Position numbers and translations under genes: made by a program. From NCBI GenBank assembly GCA_023399215.1, contig JAEWQJ010000033.1, positions 62,001-126,000 of the forward strand: 64,000 nucleotides of DNA, given 5' to 3'. This document shows, piece by piece, positions 1 to 9,369 of the stretch (positions within the stretch are counted from its first letter, which is position 1; each line of letters begins with the position of its first letter). The DNA is from Methanobacteriota archaeon (GTDB taxonomy: Archaea > Halobacteriota > Methanosarcinia > Methanosarcinales > Methanosarcinaceae). Under the pieces are notes generated by a model, which saw only the letters and a program-made list of their open reading frames with translations, was not told where the DNA came from and ran no database searches.

Positions 1-1086
1 TGGTGTTACGCAGAATCTGGGGAATTTGAAAAAGATGTTCGACAGCTTAATCAAAAATTGAGTGTCGATAACACTTACCTAAAACTTATAGGATTTGATA
101 TTAATAAATGGTCTCAGATTGCTGAAGCTAGGTTCCCAAATGGCCTTCCTAAGCCTTACTCTGAAGATCCTACACAGTGGATCTTCCATGGACATCCTGT
201 AAAAAGTGATGAGTCTTTACAGGTAGCTGTTGCCCGTCTACTTGGTTACCGTTGGCCCGCCGAACTGGATGCTGAGATCGAGCTCTCCGATGAAGCGAGA
301 AATTGGGTGAAAAAGTGTGGTAATCTGACTTCATACGCTGACGAAGATGGAATTGTCTGCATACCTCCAGTTAGGGGAGAAGCCTCTGCAGCCGATCAGC
401 TTCTAAACCTGCTGGCTGCCGCATATGGTGATTCATGGAGTAATGACAAGCTCTCGGAATTACTAAAACGAGTAGATCATGCGGGTAAACCATTGGAAAC
501 CTGGCTGCGTGAGAAATTCTTCGCTCAACATTGTAAACTCTTCCAGCATCGGCCATTTATTTGGCACATATGGGACGGTTTAAGAGATGGTTTTGCAGCA
601 TTAGTTAACTATCATAAATTGGATAAAAAGCTGCTTGAAACACTGATTTACACTTATTTAGGGGACTGGATCAGCCGTCAGAAACAAGATATAGCAAATG
701 GTGTTGATGGCTCACAGGAAAAGCTTGATGCAGCTGAGAGCCTGAAGAAAAAACTTGAACTTATCCTTGAAGGCGAAGCCCCTTACGATATTTTTGTCCG
801 CTGGAAACCCATTGAAAAGCAGCCTATTGGTTGGGATCCCGACCTTAATGATGGAGTACGTCTCAACATCCGACCATTTATGAGTGTTCCTGATGTGAGC
901 AAGAAAGGTGCAGGTGTTCTCCGGGACAAGCCTAACATCAACTGGAACAAGGATAGGGGAACAGATGTTGAATCAGCTCCTTGGTATAACCTTGGTCTTG
1001 AATATGGAGGCAAAAAAGGTGACCGCATCAATGACCATCATCTGAGCCTGAAACAAAAGAGAGAGGCAAGGGTGGCTGCAAAATGA
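1..1086 (+). CDS. pglX: BREX DNA methyltransferase PglX, C-terminal part (5' end outside window)
   Basis: The reading frame is open from base 1, with no in-frame start needed, so this is the last 361 or so residues of a longer gene. The part seen contains the C-terminal region of PglX-type (Eco57I-like) adenine methyltransferases, including the stretch REKFFAQHCKLFQHRPFIWH and the following WDGLRDGFAALVNYHKL. The catalytic NPPY and SAM motifs would lie upstream and cannot be checked. In BREX, PglX methylates host DNA at a non-palindromic site to mark self. The stop overlaps the next start by 4 bp (ATGA), so it is translationally coupled to the DUF262 nuclease gene, and pglZ and brxL follow. 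The identification rests on this C-terminal signature plus the operon. Confidence 0.87.
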   Translation, partial: WCYAESGEFEKDVRQLNQKLSVDNTYLKLIGFDINKWSQIAEARFPNGLPKPYSEDPTQWIFHGHPVKSDESLQVAVARLLGYRWPAELDAEIELSDEARNWVKKCGNLTSYADEDGIVCIPPVRGEASAADQLLNLLAAAYGDSWSNDKLSELLKRVDHAGKPLETWLREKFFAQHCKLFQHRPFIWHIWDGLRDGFAALVNYHKLDKKLLETLIYTYLGDWISRQKQDIANGVDGSQEKLDAAESLKKKLELILEGEAPYDIFVRWKPIEKQPIGWDPDLNDGVRLNIRPFMSVPDVSKKGAGVLRDKPNINWNKDRGTDVESAPWYNLGLEYGGKKGDRINDHHLSLKQKREARVAAK

Positions 1087-2888
1087 TCAAATCCGTAAAT
1101 AATTACCCTATTTCTCAACTTTTTGATATTGAAGCTAATGTTGTATATACCGTTCCTCGTTACCAGCGGGAATATACCTGGGGGAAATGGGAATGGGAAA
1201 AACTCTTTGATGACATCCTTGAAAATGACAATGGTTACTTCCTCGGTTCCATCATTTGTATCAATCAAAGTACTGACGCTCTCTCAGTTCAGCAGCTTGA
1301 AGTAGTGGACGGTCAGCAGCGGATGACTACTCTGTCGTTGCTTTTTGCTGCCATTTACTCATGCCTGAAGTCAAATAAGGATCTGCTTACTGAGGATCAA
1401 CAAACAGACTTACTCAATCTCAAAAGAAAGCTGGTTCTCAAGAAGGACGCAGATCAGATACGTGTGATCCCTCAGGTTCAGAACCATAACAAAGAGGATT
1501 ATCTTTCTGTTCTAAATGAAGCTGGGGTCGTCAAATCCTTTAATATTCCTCCCAATGCTGGAAACCGGAGGATCTTCAAGGCTTATCGGTATTTCCAGGA
1601 GAGAATAAATGCTCTCTCTGGCCACTCAGAGGAAGAACTGGCAGCTATTATGGGATTTGGGGAAAGAGTAAGTCTGGCAACATTGGTAAAGATTGAAGTA
1701 GAAAGTCACTCGGACGCTTACATACTGTTTGAATCATTGAATAACAGAGGTGTGCCACTAACACCTATTGATCTCATCAAAAATAAGTTGTTAGCTAAAT
1801 TGGAGCAGATAGACCCTGGGCACATTGACCAGCACTTCAATAACTGGAACTATCTTTTGAATTACCTGGGAGACGATTATACAGTTCAGGAACGGTTTTT
1901 CAGACAGTATTACAATGCCTTCAATAACGAATTCAAACCAATTATCAAAGATGTCCAGAATGCTTCGGTAGCTACACGTTCAAACCTCATTAAGATCTAT
2001 GAAAAACTAATCGTGAACGATGCAAACGGCTTTTTTGAAGAGATTCTGCAGGCTGGTAAATGTTACTCTTTTATTCTTAATCCAAAACAGGAAGAATGGT
2101 ATGCTTCTCTTTCCAGGTCATTAAAAGACCTTGAACGCATCCAGGGTGCTCCTTCTTATCTATTTCTTTTATTCGTTTTTCTCAAAAAGGAACGCTACCT
2201 TCTGGACGAAATGCACCTAAATAAAATTATCCAATTGCTCGTCCGTTTCTTTGTGAGAAGGAATCTTACAGATACTCCTCCGACAAGAGATCTAACCCGC
2301 CTCTTCATGAATCTTATTAACAAAATAGATGGGCTGGAAGGCGATGAAATTGTTAGGATAGTTGAAAAGGAACTTGTAGCTGTTTCCGCTAATGACGAGG
2401 TATTTCGTAGACTTCTTGAAGGGCCGGTTTATTCAGAAAACTCCGAAGCTGTTCGTTTCATTCTTTGTGCATTGGAAGAAAAAGTCAAGACACGAGAGAG
2501 CATGGTGGATCTCTGGGCAATGGAAGGAAAAAGATACGTTTGGACTATAGAACATATATTCCCCCAAGGTGAAAACATTCCTCAGCCGTGGATAGATATG
2601 ATTGCTGAGGGGGATAAAATAAGAGCTAAAGAGTTGCAGGCAAAATATGTCGACCGTCTCGGAAATCTGACAATTTCGGGGTATAATAGCAATCTAGGGA
2701 ACAAAAGTTTTGAAGAAAAAAGAGACCGAAAAGATAAACAAGGGCGCTATATTGGATACCTAAATGGCCTCTACCTGAATGAAGATCTCGTAAAAACTGA
2801 TAAATGGAATATCAAAAGCATCGATTCAAGAACTTTCAAGCTCGTTGAAGAGACACTAAACCTTTTTGCCCTGAAGGAGAAGGAATAA
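1083..2888 (+). CDS. DUF262/DUF1524 GmrSD-family (BrxU-like) nuclease embedded in BREX operon
   Basis: 601 residues. The N-terminal DUF262 (GmrS-type, ParB-like NTPase) domain shows VPRYQREYTW at about residues 24-33 and DGQQRMTT at about 76-83. The C-terminal DUF1524 (GmrD-type) HNH nuclease domain shows EHIFPQ near residue 488 and NLTISGYNSNLGN near 528. Fused GmrSD proteins are type IV restriction enzymes that use NTP to cleave modified phage DNA; BrxU, linked to some BREX islands, belongs to this family. Both key motifs look intact. It overlaps pglX by 4 bp and ends directly at the pglZ start, so it belongs to the operon. It probably adds defence against phages with modified DNA, which BREX may not recognise; the substrate is inferred from the family. 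Confidence 0.88.
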   Translation: MIKSVNNYPISQLFDIEANVVYTVPRYQREYTWGKWEWEKLFDDILENDNGYFLGSIICINQSTDALSVQQLEVVDGQQRMTTLSLLFAAIYSCLKSNKDLLTEDQQTDLLNLKRKLVLKKDADQIRVIPQVQNHNKEDYLSVLNEAGVVKSFNIPPNAGNRRIFKAYRYFQERINALSGHSEEELAAIMGFGERVSLATLVKIEVESHSDAYILFESLNNRGVPLTPIDLIKNKLLAKLEQIDPGHIDQHFNNWNYLLNYLGDDYTVQERFFRQYYNAFNNEFKPIIKDVQNASVATRSNLIKIYEKLIVNDANGFFEEILQAGKCYSFILNPKQEEWYASLSRSLKDLERIQGAPSYLFLLFVFLKKERYLLDEMHLNKIIQLLVRFFVRRNLTDTPPTRDLTRLFMNLINKIDGLEGDEIVRIVEKELVAVSANDEVFRRLLEGPVYSENSEAVRFILCALEEKVKTRESMVDLWAMEGKRYVWTIEHIFPQGENIPQPWIDMIAEGDKIRAKELQAKYVDRLGNLTISGYNSNLGNKSFEEKRDRKDKQGRYIGYLNGLYLNEDLVKTDKWNIKSIDSRTFKLVEETLNLFALKEKE

Positions 2889-5243
2889 ATGCATGTCATT
2901 GACCATTTTATCAAAAAAATTCGTCAGGCTGCAGTCTACAATTCGGACGTGCAGGTAGCTCCTGCCTGCATTTTATGGCCGGACAGCGACAGGCAATGGG
3001 AGGCTGTAATTCCTAACCTGCAGAATGAGCTGCCTGAGCTCTTTGTCCTTGGTGACTACTATCCTGAAAAACGAGCAGGGCCTGCTATCTGGCTGCGCTG
3101 TGTTGTTGCAAATAAAGTTGATGATGTTGATCTACCGAGTGATAGGACACCTATTTTCTACCTTCCGGGTTTCAGCCGCCAAGACATGCGAGCTGTGGAA
3201 AGCTGTCCTGACCAGCTAAAGCCTCTGGTTTCACTCCAGTACCTTGGAGCGATCTGGTCGCAGGTCAATGCCAAGGATTGGACTATCCTCGCTTTCCTCA
3301 AATCTGACCAGGGGGGCATGGGCCTGGATGTCGCTCTGGACAACGACACCAAGAATGCCATGCAAATGGCTCTTTGCCCTTTGCTGGATGAAGAGGTAGA
3401 ACTCCTCAAAGGTAAACGTCTAGACAAGGACTACTTTAATGCCTTACTTACTGGAGGTGACCCTGTCCGTGACTTGCTTCAATGGCTTGATCATGGGGAT
3501 ACCTTCCATGATGAACATGATGAAAATGAATGGAAAGCTTTCGTGGAACTTTGCAAGTCTCAGTTCGCTTTTGATCCGGAAAAAGATGGAGTTATTGTTG
3601 GAGCGACAAAACTGGCTTGCCACGAAGGATCCTGGAATCCTGTTTGGGATAGATACCGAGAAGCTCCTAAAAGATATCCTAATATCCCTGCTCAAATACG
3701 CAAGTGCAAACCACCTAATGGAACAATCCAGTGGCACCTAGGGGGAGGCAAATTTGATGGCTGGCCACAGTGGAATGAAACCCAAGAGAATAAGCTTCGC
3801 ACAGATCTAAGTGCTCTAGAGAGCATGCCACCTCATGAAGCCCGTAAAAAGCTTGCAGAGCTTGAAAACCAGCATAATTCAAGACGCAGTTTGGTGTGGG
3901 CGGAGTTGGGTGAAGCTCCTCTTGCACGTGCTATGGAACACCTTTCTGTTCTTGCCTCTACCACGAATACCGCTCTGGCTGCAGGTTCCGTTGACGACCT
4001 CATGGCTGGTTACACGAATGCGGGTTGGAGAGCTGACGATGCCGTGATGAAGGCTCTTGCCTGCGTGGAAAAAGAAGAAGATTTTGAGGCAATTAAAAAA
4101 GCAATTCAGTCTATTTATATCACTTGGGCTGAAGAATCCGCCAGATACCTGCAGAAGATTGTAGAAAAATCAGGATATCCAGGTGGCAGTGCATCCAGCT
4201 GCAAAACACTTCAGTACAAAGATAGGGAATGCGTCCTGTTTGTAGATGGACTTCGATTTGACACCGCTAAAAGGCTTGTGGAAATGCTTGATTCTCAAGA
4301 ATATAAGGTAAAAGAGAAAACAGTATGGTCAGCTCTTCCCAGCATTACAGCAACGGGTAAGCCTGCGGTGACCCCTGTGAGAGATAAGATAAAAGGCGAA
4401 GATTCCAATACTGACTTTGAGCCCATTGTTGCTGAAACGGGTCAGTCCCTTAAAGGTGGTTACCATCTGAAAAAGTTGCTAATTGATGGAGGATGGGAGA
4501 TTTTAGAACGCTCATCGAATGGCAATGTAAATGGTCGTGCCTGGTGTGAATTCGGCAACATTGACCATGACGGTCATGACAGGGGATGGAAACTCTCCAA
4601 GCATCTTGAGAGCACATTGAGCGAGATTCAGGACAGGGTAATTCGTCTTCTTAAAGCTGGGTGGAAGAGTGTCCATATAGTCACTGATCATGGATGGCTT
4701 CTATTGCCAGGTGGACTACCAAAAATCGATTTACCCAGTGTACTGGTAGAAAGCAAATGGGGACGCTGTGCCTCAATCAAACCTGGTGCCACAACAAATG
4801 AAAGGCTATATCCCTGGTACTGGAATAGCAATCAGTATTTTGCTCTTGCAGATGGCATTAGTTGTTTCCGTAATGGTATGGAATATGCTCATGGTGGTTT
4901 GAGCCTCCAAGAGTGCCTAACACTGGAACTAAACGTTTCGTCTGGAGTATCGAAGGTTTCAGCTGTTTCCGTGGAACTTACGGATATAGTTTGGAAAGGG
5001 CTGAGGTGCACCATTGCCGTTGATGGAGAATTCTCTGGGTTATCACTTGATATTCGCACTCAACCAGGAGATTCGTTTTCCAGTGTGGTTCTGAAAGTAA
5101 ATCCGTTGAAAGACAACGGAACAGCTTCTGTAGTTGTTGAAAGTGAAGAATTGGAAGGGGTCAGTGCAACTATCGTTCTGCTTAATTCTAATGGTGAGCT
5201 TGTGGCCCAAACTGATACAGTCATCGGTGGAGGTAAAGAATGA
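2889..5243 (+). CDS. pglZ: BREX phosphatase-like protein PglZ
   Basis: 784 residues. The PglZ domain (alkaline phosphatase superfamily) is in the second half: LFVDGLRFDTAKRL near residue 450, SALPSITATGKPAV shortly after, and the metal-site motif VTDHGWLLLPGG near 597. The first 400 residues resemble the N-terminal region of the PglZ subtype found with Lon-like BrxL proteins. PglZ is essential for BREX defence; its exact substrate is unsettled. The ATG follows the upstream stop without a gap (GGAGAAGGAATAA precedes it), and its own stop overlaps the brxL start by 4 bp. I lean to subtype B on N-terminal look, but that needs a profile comparison. Confidence 0.9.
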   Translation: MHVIDHFIKKIRQAAVYNSDVQVAPACILWPDSDRQWEAVIPNLQNELPELFVLGDYYPEKRAGPAIWLRCVVANKVDDVDLPSDRTPIFYLPGFSRQDMRAVESCPDQLKPLVSLQYLGAIWSQVNAKDWTILAFLKSDQGGMGLDVALDNDTKNAMQMALCPLLDEEVELLKGKRLDKDYFNALLTGGDPVRDLLQWLDHGDTFHDEHDENEWKAFVELCKSQFAFDPEKDGVIVGATKLACHEGSWNPVWDRYREAPKRYPNIPAQIRKCKPPNGTIQWHLGGGKFDGWPQWNETQENKLRTDLSALESMPPHEARKKLAELENQHNSRRSLVWAELGEAPLARAMEHLSVLASTTNTALAAGSVDDLMAGYTNAGWRADDAVMKALACVEKEEDFEAIKKAIQSIYITWAEESARYLQKIVEKSGYPGGSASSCKTLQYKDRECVLFVDGLRFDTAKRLVEMLDSQEYKVKEKTVWSALPSITATGKPAVTPVRDKIKGEDSNTDFEPIVAETGQSLKGGYHLKKLLIDGGWEILERSSNGNVNGRAWCEFGNIDHDGHDRGWKLSKHLESTLSEIQDRVIRLLKAGWKSVHIVTDHGWLLLPGGLPKIDLPSVLVESKWGRCASIKPGATTNERLYPWYWNSNQYFALADGISCFRNGMEYAHGGLSLQECLTLELNVSSGVSKVSAVSVELTDIVWKGLRCTIAVDGEFSGLSLDIRTQPGDSFSSVVLKVNPLKDNGTASVVVESEELEGVSATIVLLNSNGELVAQTDTVIGGGKE

Positions 5244-7288
5244 GTGAATTGGATCAGATAGACAGGCTGGCAGCCTCGTCTCTTGATGGATATCTGGTCA
5301 GGAAAGATCTTGTTCGGACTTTCAGTCGTCAGTTTCCAGTGCCTACTTACGTTGTAGAGTTCCTTCTGGGACGTTACTGCGCGAGTATAGATAATGATGA
5401 GATAGAGGAAGGACTTGAAATCGTCCAGCGGCAGTTAAATTCTCGCACTGTAAAGGCTGGAGAAGAAGAACTCTTTAAATCCAGAGCAAGGGAAAACGGT
5501 GAAGTAAAGATTATAGATCTCATTACTGCCCGCCTTGATGCAAAAACAGACTCCTATGTAGCAACATTACCTAGCCTTCAGTTAACAGATGTTAGAATCA
5601 GCTCTGAACTGGTGAATGAGCACGAAAGAATGTTAACTGGAGGGTTCTACGCCGAAATTTCTCTCAATTATGATGCAGCCATTGCCCAGGAAAGCAAGGG
5701 ACGACCTTTTGGAGTTGAAAGCCTTAGGGAGATCCAGCTATCTAAGAGAGATGTACTGAATTTTATGGCAGAGGCCAGGAAAAAATTTACTACCGAAGAA
5801 TGGAAGGCTTTTCTACTTCGAAGCATAGGCATCGAACCAACTACCCTTTCTGAAAGAGTCAAGAACGCATTCCTTCTAAGGATGGTGCCTTTCGTAGAAC
5901 GCAACTATAACCTTGTGGAGTTAGGGCCTCGCGGTACCGGGAAAAGTCATCTCTTCCAGCAGATTTCACCTTATGCTCATCTGATCTCCGGCGGAAAAGC
6001 TACAGTAGCAAGGATGTTTGTAAATAACTCCACTGGTCAGCGTGGACTTGTCTGTCAGTATGATGTAGTCTGTTTTGATGAAATTTCTGGCATCAGCTTC
6101 GATCAGAAGGATGGTGTCAATATCATGAAAGGATACATGGAATCTGGGGAGTTCAGCCGGGGCAAAGAGAGTATCCGTGCCGATGGAAGCATGGTCTTGG
6201 TCGGTAATTTTGAGGTAGATGTTGAGCATCAACAACGTGTTAGCCATCTCTTCGGCCCCATGCCTCCGGAAATCCGAGATGACACTGCTTTCATGGATCG
6301 TATTCATGCTTATCTTCCAGGGTGGGATGTTCCCAAGATCAACAAAGAATTACTCACTGATCACTTTGGCCTAGTCAGTGATTTCCTTTCGGAGTGCTGG
6401 AGTCAGCTTCGCAATCAGAGCCGAGTTTCTCTGCTCCAGAACCGTGTTTTTTACGGAGGTGCGCTCAGCGGCCGGGATACAAACGCGGTAAACAAGACTG
6501 TTAGCGGGCTTTTGAAACTGCTCTATCCCGGAGATACCACAGAAATTCCAGAGGAGGAACTTGAATGGGCTGTCCGGATTGCTATGGAAGCAAGACGCCG
6601 TGTTAAGGAACAACAAAAGAGAATCGGTGCAGCAGAGTTTCGGAATACCCATTTCAGCTATGTTATGGGAGAAGATGGAATAGAAAAGTTCGTCTCTACA
6701 CCTGAGCTTCAGAGTGAAAACAGCATCGGAGGAGATCCTTTGGAACCCGGACAGGTTTGGGCCATTAGCCCTGGCAGTATAGACGAACATCCTGGACTAT
6801 ACCGTATCGAAGTAAATGAAGGCCCTGGATCAGGTGTGAAAATTCTAAATAAACCGGTTCCACAGGCTTTCCGTGAGAGTGTGAACTATGCTGAACAGAA
6901 TCTCTATTCTAGGTTTATGCAACTTGTAGGAGACAAAGATCCTCGCCATCATGAATTTACAGTCCAGTTACGAGCTTTTGATGTCTCAAAGTCTGGAGCA
7001 AAGCTCGGAATGCCCTCTTTAGTTGCCCTCTGTACTTCATTATTAAGGAGGAGTGTTCGTGGTGGTTTGATCATAGTTGGCGAAATTGCTTTGGGTGGTT
7101 CCATTGAGCCTATTCATAATCCCGTGACTATTGCAGAAATTGCTGTTGAAAAAGGTGCAACTGCCCTTCTTATGCCCGTTTCTTGTCGCCGTCAGCTTTT
7201 CGACCTATCTGATGATATGGCAACTAAGATTGATATTCAGTTTTACTCGGACGTTCGAGATGCTTTAGTCAAAGCTATGGTTGACTGA
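5240..7288 (+). CDS. brxL: BREX Lon-like AAA+ protein BrxL
   Basis: 682 residues, the usual length for full BrxL. An AAA+ core has Walker A GPRGTGKS near residue 230 and Walker B VVCFDEISGI near 275, followed by arginine-rich sensor segments. The last 90 residues form a Lon-protease-like domain with GMPSLVALCTSLL and GEIALGGSIEP. The Ser position of the Lon signature is kept (PS), but the segment that normally carries the Lys (GGxKEK) reads HNPVTIAEIA, so peptidase activity is doubtful. BrxL is a DNA-associated ATPase needed for BREX immunity. It is the last gene of the operon; no clear terminator hairpin follows. Confidence 0.92.
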   Translation: MSELDQIDRLAASSLDGYLVRKDLVRTFSRQFPVPTYVVEFLLGRYCASIDNDEIEEGLEIVQRQLNSRTVKAGEEELFKSRARENGEVKIIDLITARLDAKTDSYVATLPSLQLTDVRISSELVNEHERMLTGGFYAEISLNYDAAIAQESKGRPFGVESLREIQLSKRDVLNFMAEARKKFTTEEWKAFLLRSIGIEPTTLSERVKNAFLLRMVPFVERNYNLVELGPRGTGKSHLFQQISPYAHLISGGKATVARMFVNNSTGQRGLVCQYDVVCFDEISGISFDQKDGVNIMKGYMESGEFSRGKESIRADGSMVLVGNFEVDVEHQQRVSHLFGPMPPEIRDDTAFMDRIHAYLPGWDVPKINKELLTDHFGLVSDFLSECWSQLRNQSRVSLLQNRVFYGGALSGRDTNAVNKTVSGLLKLLYPGDTTEIPEEELEWAVRIAMEARRRVKEQQKRIGAAEFRNTHFSYVMGEDGIEKFVSTPELQSENSIGGDPLEPGQVWAISPGSIDEHPGLYRIEVNEGPGSGVKILNKPVPQAFRESVNYAEQNLYSRFMQLVGDKDPRHHEFTVQLRAFDVSKSGAKLGMPSLVALCTSLLRRSVRGGLIIVGEIALGGSIEPIHNPVTIAEIAVEKGATALLMPVSCRRQLFDLSDDMATKIDIQFYSDVRDALVKAMVD

Positions 7289-7303
7289 TTTGAGGTAAAT
7301 TAT

Positions 7304-7360
7304 ATGTCTAAAGATAAAAGAAAAGATGGAGATTCCTCTGAACAATTCGTGCTCATTTGA
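7304..7360 (+). pseudogene. Truncated 18-codon ORF ended by a tandem duplication
   Basis: A short frame MSKDKRKDGDSSEQFVLI starts 16 bp after brxL and follows TGAGGTAAATTAT, a fair ribosome-binding site. Its TGA stop is created exactly at the junction of a 19-bp perfect tandem duplication (7339-7357 and 7358-7376). It shares the frame of the TetR-like relic that begins at 7379, so it may be the original N-terminus of that gene, but removing one repeat does not restore the frame. Function unknown; probably a relic. Confidence 0.3.
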
Positions 7361-7376
7361 ACAATTCGTGCTCATT
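7339..7376. repeat. 19-bp perfect tandem duplication
   Basis: The unit TGAACAATTCGTGCTCATT occurs twice head to tail (7339-7357, 7358-7376) with no mismatch, which suggests a recent slippage or repair event. The second copy introduces a stop into the short frame that begins at 7304. Confidence 0.9.
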
Positions 7377-7378
7377 AA

Positions 7379-7564
7379 TACCTAAGGGAAGAGATCTTAA
7401 TTGCCGCAACTAAGGTTTTTGAGGAGATACGATCTAACTTTTCCCGTTGGATTTCTTCTTCTATAACTTGCCAACTAAGGATTAAATTTCAAGAAGTATG
7501 GCTGAAAATACAGCCATTATTTGGCTTTTTGGGTGTACTTTTAAACGTAAAGCACGGATTCTGA
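7379..7564 (+). pseudogene. Possible TetR-type regulator relic
   Basis: An open stretch of 61 codons without a start codon begins LREEILIAATKVFEEI, which resembles the first helix of TetR-family DNA-binding domains, then loses the helix-turn-helix pattern and stops at 7562-7564. Its tail (KIQPLFGF) has a partial match in frame to intergenic DNA near 13385-13425. It sits directly after the BREX operon behind the 19-bp duplication. I read it as a decayed gene; the TetR assignment rests only on the first 16 residues. Confidence 0.3.
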
Positions 7565-7649
7565 TCTGCGCTCATCTATGTTTATCCTTGGTTTATTGAT
7601 AATATAGGGGGATCGATACACATTTTTTGTACTATCCAATTTTTCGCGA

Positions 7650-8006
7650 TCATGGTCTCTTTAATTTGGAGTTCAGATACTCCTTTAAAACTACGGCGTT
7701 ATTAAAATCTTCATTTTTTGCGGCGTAGAGTAGGGTCAGGTCAGTTTCTTTCGCTTTATCTATGAGTTTCTGTACATACTCTTCTTTTAGCTCCAGTTCT
7801 TCAAGATAGCATTTCCTGAACTCTTCCCATTTCTCAGGATTATGTGAAAACAGTTTTCTAAGCTCGTCCCTAGGAGCTATCTCCTTTAACCACAGATCAA
7901 TCCTGACTTCATCTTTTCGAAGCCCCCTAGGCCAAAGCCTATCGACAAGTACCCTGAATCCGTCCTGGTCTGATGGCTGTTCATAAATCCTTTTCAGTCG
8001 AATCAA
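7650..8006 (-). CDS. DUF488 family protein
   Basis: 118 residues, the usual length of short DUF488 proteins. Recognisable segments are RLKRIYEQPSDQDGFRVLVD, RLWPRGLRK, the conserved FSHNPEKWEEF, and LTLLYAAKN. The family is widespread but its biochemical role is not settled. The start is TTG at 8004-8006, preceded in the gene's direction by a G8 tract that acts as or borders the ribosome-binding site; an 8-base homopolymer there could vary in length. It is monocistronic, facing the BREX operon. Confidence 0.85.
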   Translation of the reverse strand: MIRLKRIYEQPSDQDGFRVLVDRLWPRGLRKDEVRIDLWLKEIAPRDELRKLFSHNPEKWEEFRKCYLEELELKEEYVQKLIDKAKETDLTLLYAAKNEDFNNAVVLKEYLNSKLKRP

Positions 8007-8115
8007 CTACTTCCCCCCCCTTTTAATTATTTAAACATTTTCTGAGTTCATTTAGTCATTTACTCATTTTTGACTTTCTGGATGGGCTCTAAGAGAAACA
8101 TCAGCTTCTTGAGTT

Positions 8116-9291
8116 TCAAAAACTGGATTTGTGCTTTTCAACCAATTTCTCATATACTTCCAACGTTTTTTCCGCTATGGTTTTCCAGTTGTATTTCTGT
8201 TTAAGAAGATCGTTCCCTTTTTCTCCCATCCTGTTACGACCAAGCCCTTCAAGGATATAATTTAGACCCCAGGCAATAGAAGAGGGTTCTTTATAAGCAA
8301 TAATACCTGTTTTGAAGTTTTCCACAAGGGCGACTGCATCACTTGCGACTATCGGTTTACTTGCATCCCAGGCTTCAAGTACGACAATTCCGAAAGGCTC
8401 GTTCCTACTAGGAATGCAGACAAGGTCACAGGCATTAAACCAGTCTATCACAGTATTATCCGGGGCATACCCAAGAAAGTTACAGGAATTACCGATCCCA
8501 AGTTTATGAGCTTGATACTCACAATGGGCGCGCATTTCTCCTTCTCCTATGAGTACAAACTGTGCATTCTTTTTCTTCAGAACCCTTGCCGCAGCTTCTA
8601 TTAGCAGGTCAGGCCCTTTCTGATATGCCATCCTTCCAGTAAAAAGCACAACTGGAAGACACGGATGAATGCCATAATGCTTTTTTATATTCCCTGGATC
8701 GACTTCTCTTTTAATCTTTCCCACATTTATGCCGTTAGGAATTTTCCAGAGTTTGTAATCGGGAATTTTGTAAATTTGCTGAATTTCTTTTTTTAATATT
8801 GTCGAAGTAATGATCACATCGGAGCATTCGTACCCTCCGAGCCATTCCCTATGCGAGATTTCCTTTGCCTCCCACCAGTCTCCATAACGATTTCCATTAC
8901 GTCCCCATTCAGTGCTGTGAAAAGTCAGAACAAAGGGCAGCCCGAACTCGGCTTTTATTCTGCAGAGAACATTTACAGGATGCCAGTCGTGCCCATGCAA
9001 GACGTCAAATTCACCTGCTTTCTCTCTTACATTCAGGAACCGATTGTACATATTTTCGCACATCAGGTTCATCTGTTCCACTATCCCCCCAATTTGATCA
9101 CAGGTAACTCTGTGATAGTGGACGCCAGTAATTATCTCATCATTATTTTCGTGGCCCCGTGTAAAAAGGTGAACTTCGTGTCCCTCAGCTGCAAGAGCTT
9201 CTGAAAGTTCGGATACATGGGGGGCAATTCCCCCAACACGTATGGAATACAAACTTTCCCAGGAAAACATTCCTATTCTAATTTTTTTCAT
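8116..9291 (-). CDS. GT4-family glycosyltransferase (glycogen/starch-synthase-like)
   Basis: 391 residues of GT-B fold. The N-terminal half begins with MFSWESLYSIRVGGIAPHVS, where the GG loop binds nucleotide-sugar phosphate, followed by HLFTRGHEN and HGHDWHPVN. The C-terminal half has FTGRMAYQKGPDLLIEA and the retaining EX7E signature in NEPFGIVVLEAWDASKPIV. The HxHDWH-type segment resembles archaeal glycogen synthase-like enzymes. It likely transfers glucose or another hexose from a nucleotide sugar in the cytoplasm; the substrate is not determinable. It stands alone, with DUF488 downstream and the SnoaL/cupin pair upstream, all on the same strand. Confidence 0.85.
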   Translation of the reverse strand: MKKIRIGMFSWESLYSIRVGGIAPHVSELSEALAAEGHEVHLFTRGHENNDEIITGVHYHRVTCDQIGGIVEQMNLMCENMYNRFLNVREKAGEFDVLHGHDWHPVNVLCRIKAEFGLPFVLTFHSTEWGRNGNRYGDWWEAKEISHREWLGGYECSDVIITSTILKKEIQQIYKIPDYKLWKIPNGINVGKIKREVDPGNIKKHYGIHPCLPVVLFTGRMAYQKGPDLLIEAAARVLKKKNAQFVLIGEGEMRAHCEYQAHKLGIGNSCNFLGYAPDNTVIDWFNACDLVCIPSRNEPFGIVVLEAWDASKPIVASDAVALVENFKTGIIAYKEPSSIAWGLNYILEGLGRNRMGEKGNDLLKQKYNWKTIAEKTLEVYEKLVEKHKSSF

Positions 9292-9369
9292 AGGTTCACT
9301 TATCCCTTTTTGTCAAGGTGAGGGTCAAGGAACTAAATCCCAAACAGAATACTGTGTGCCTGGCGGAGT

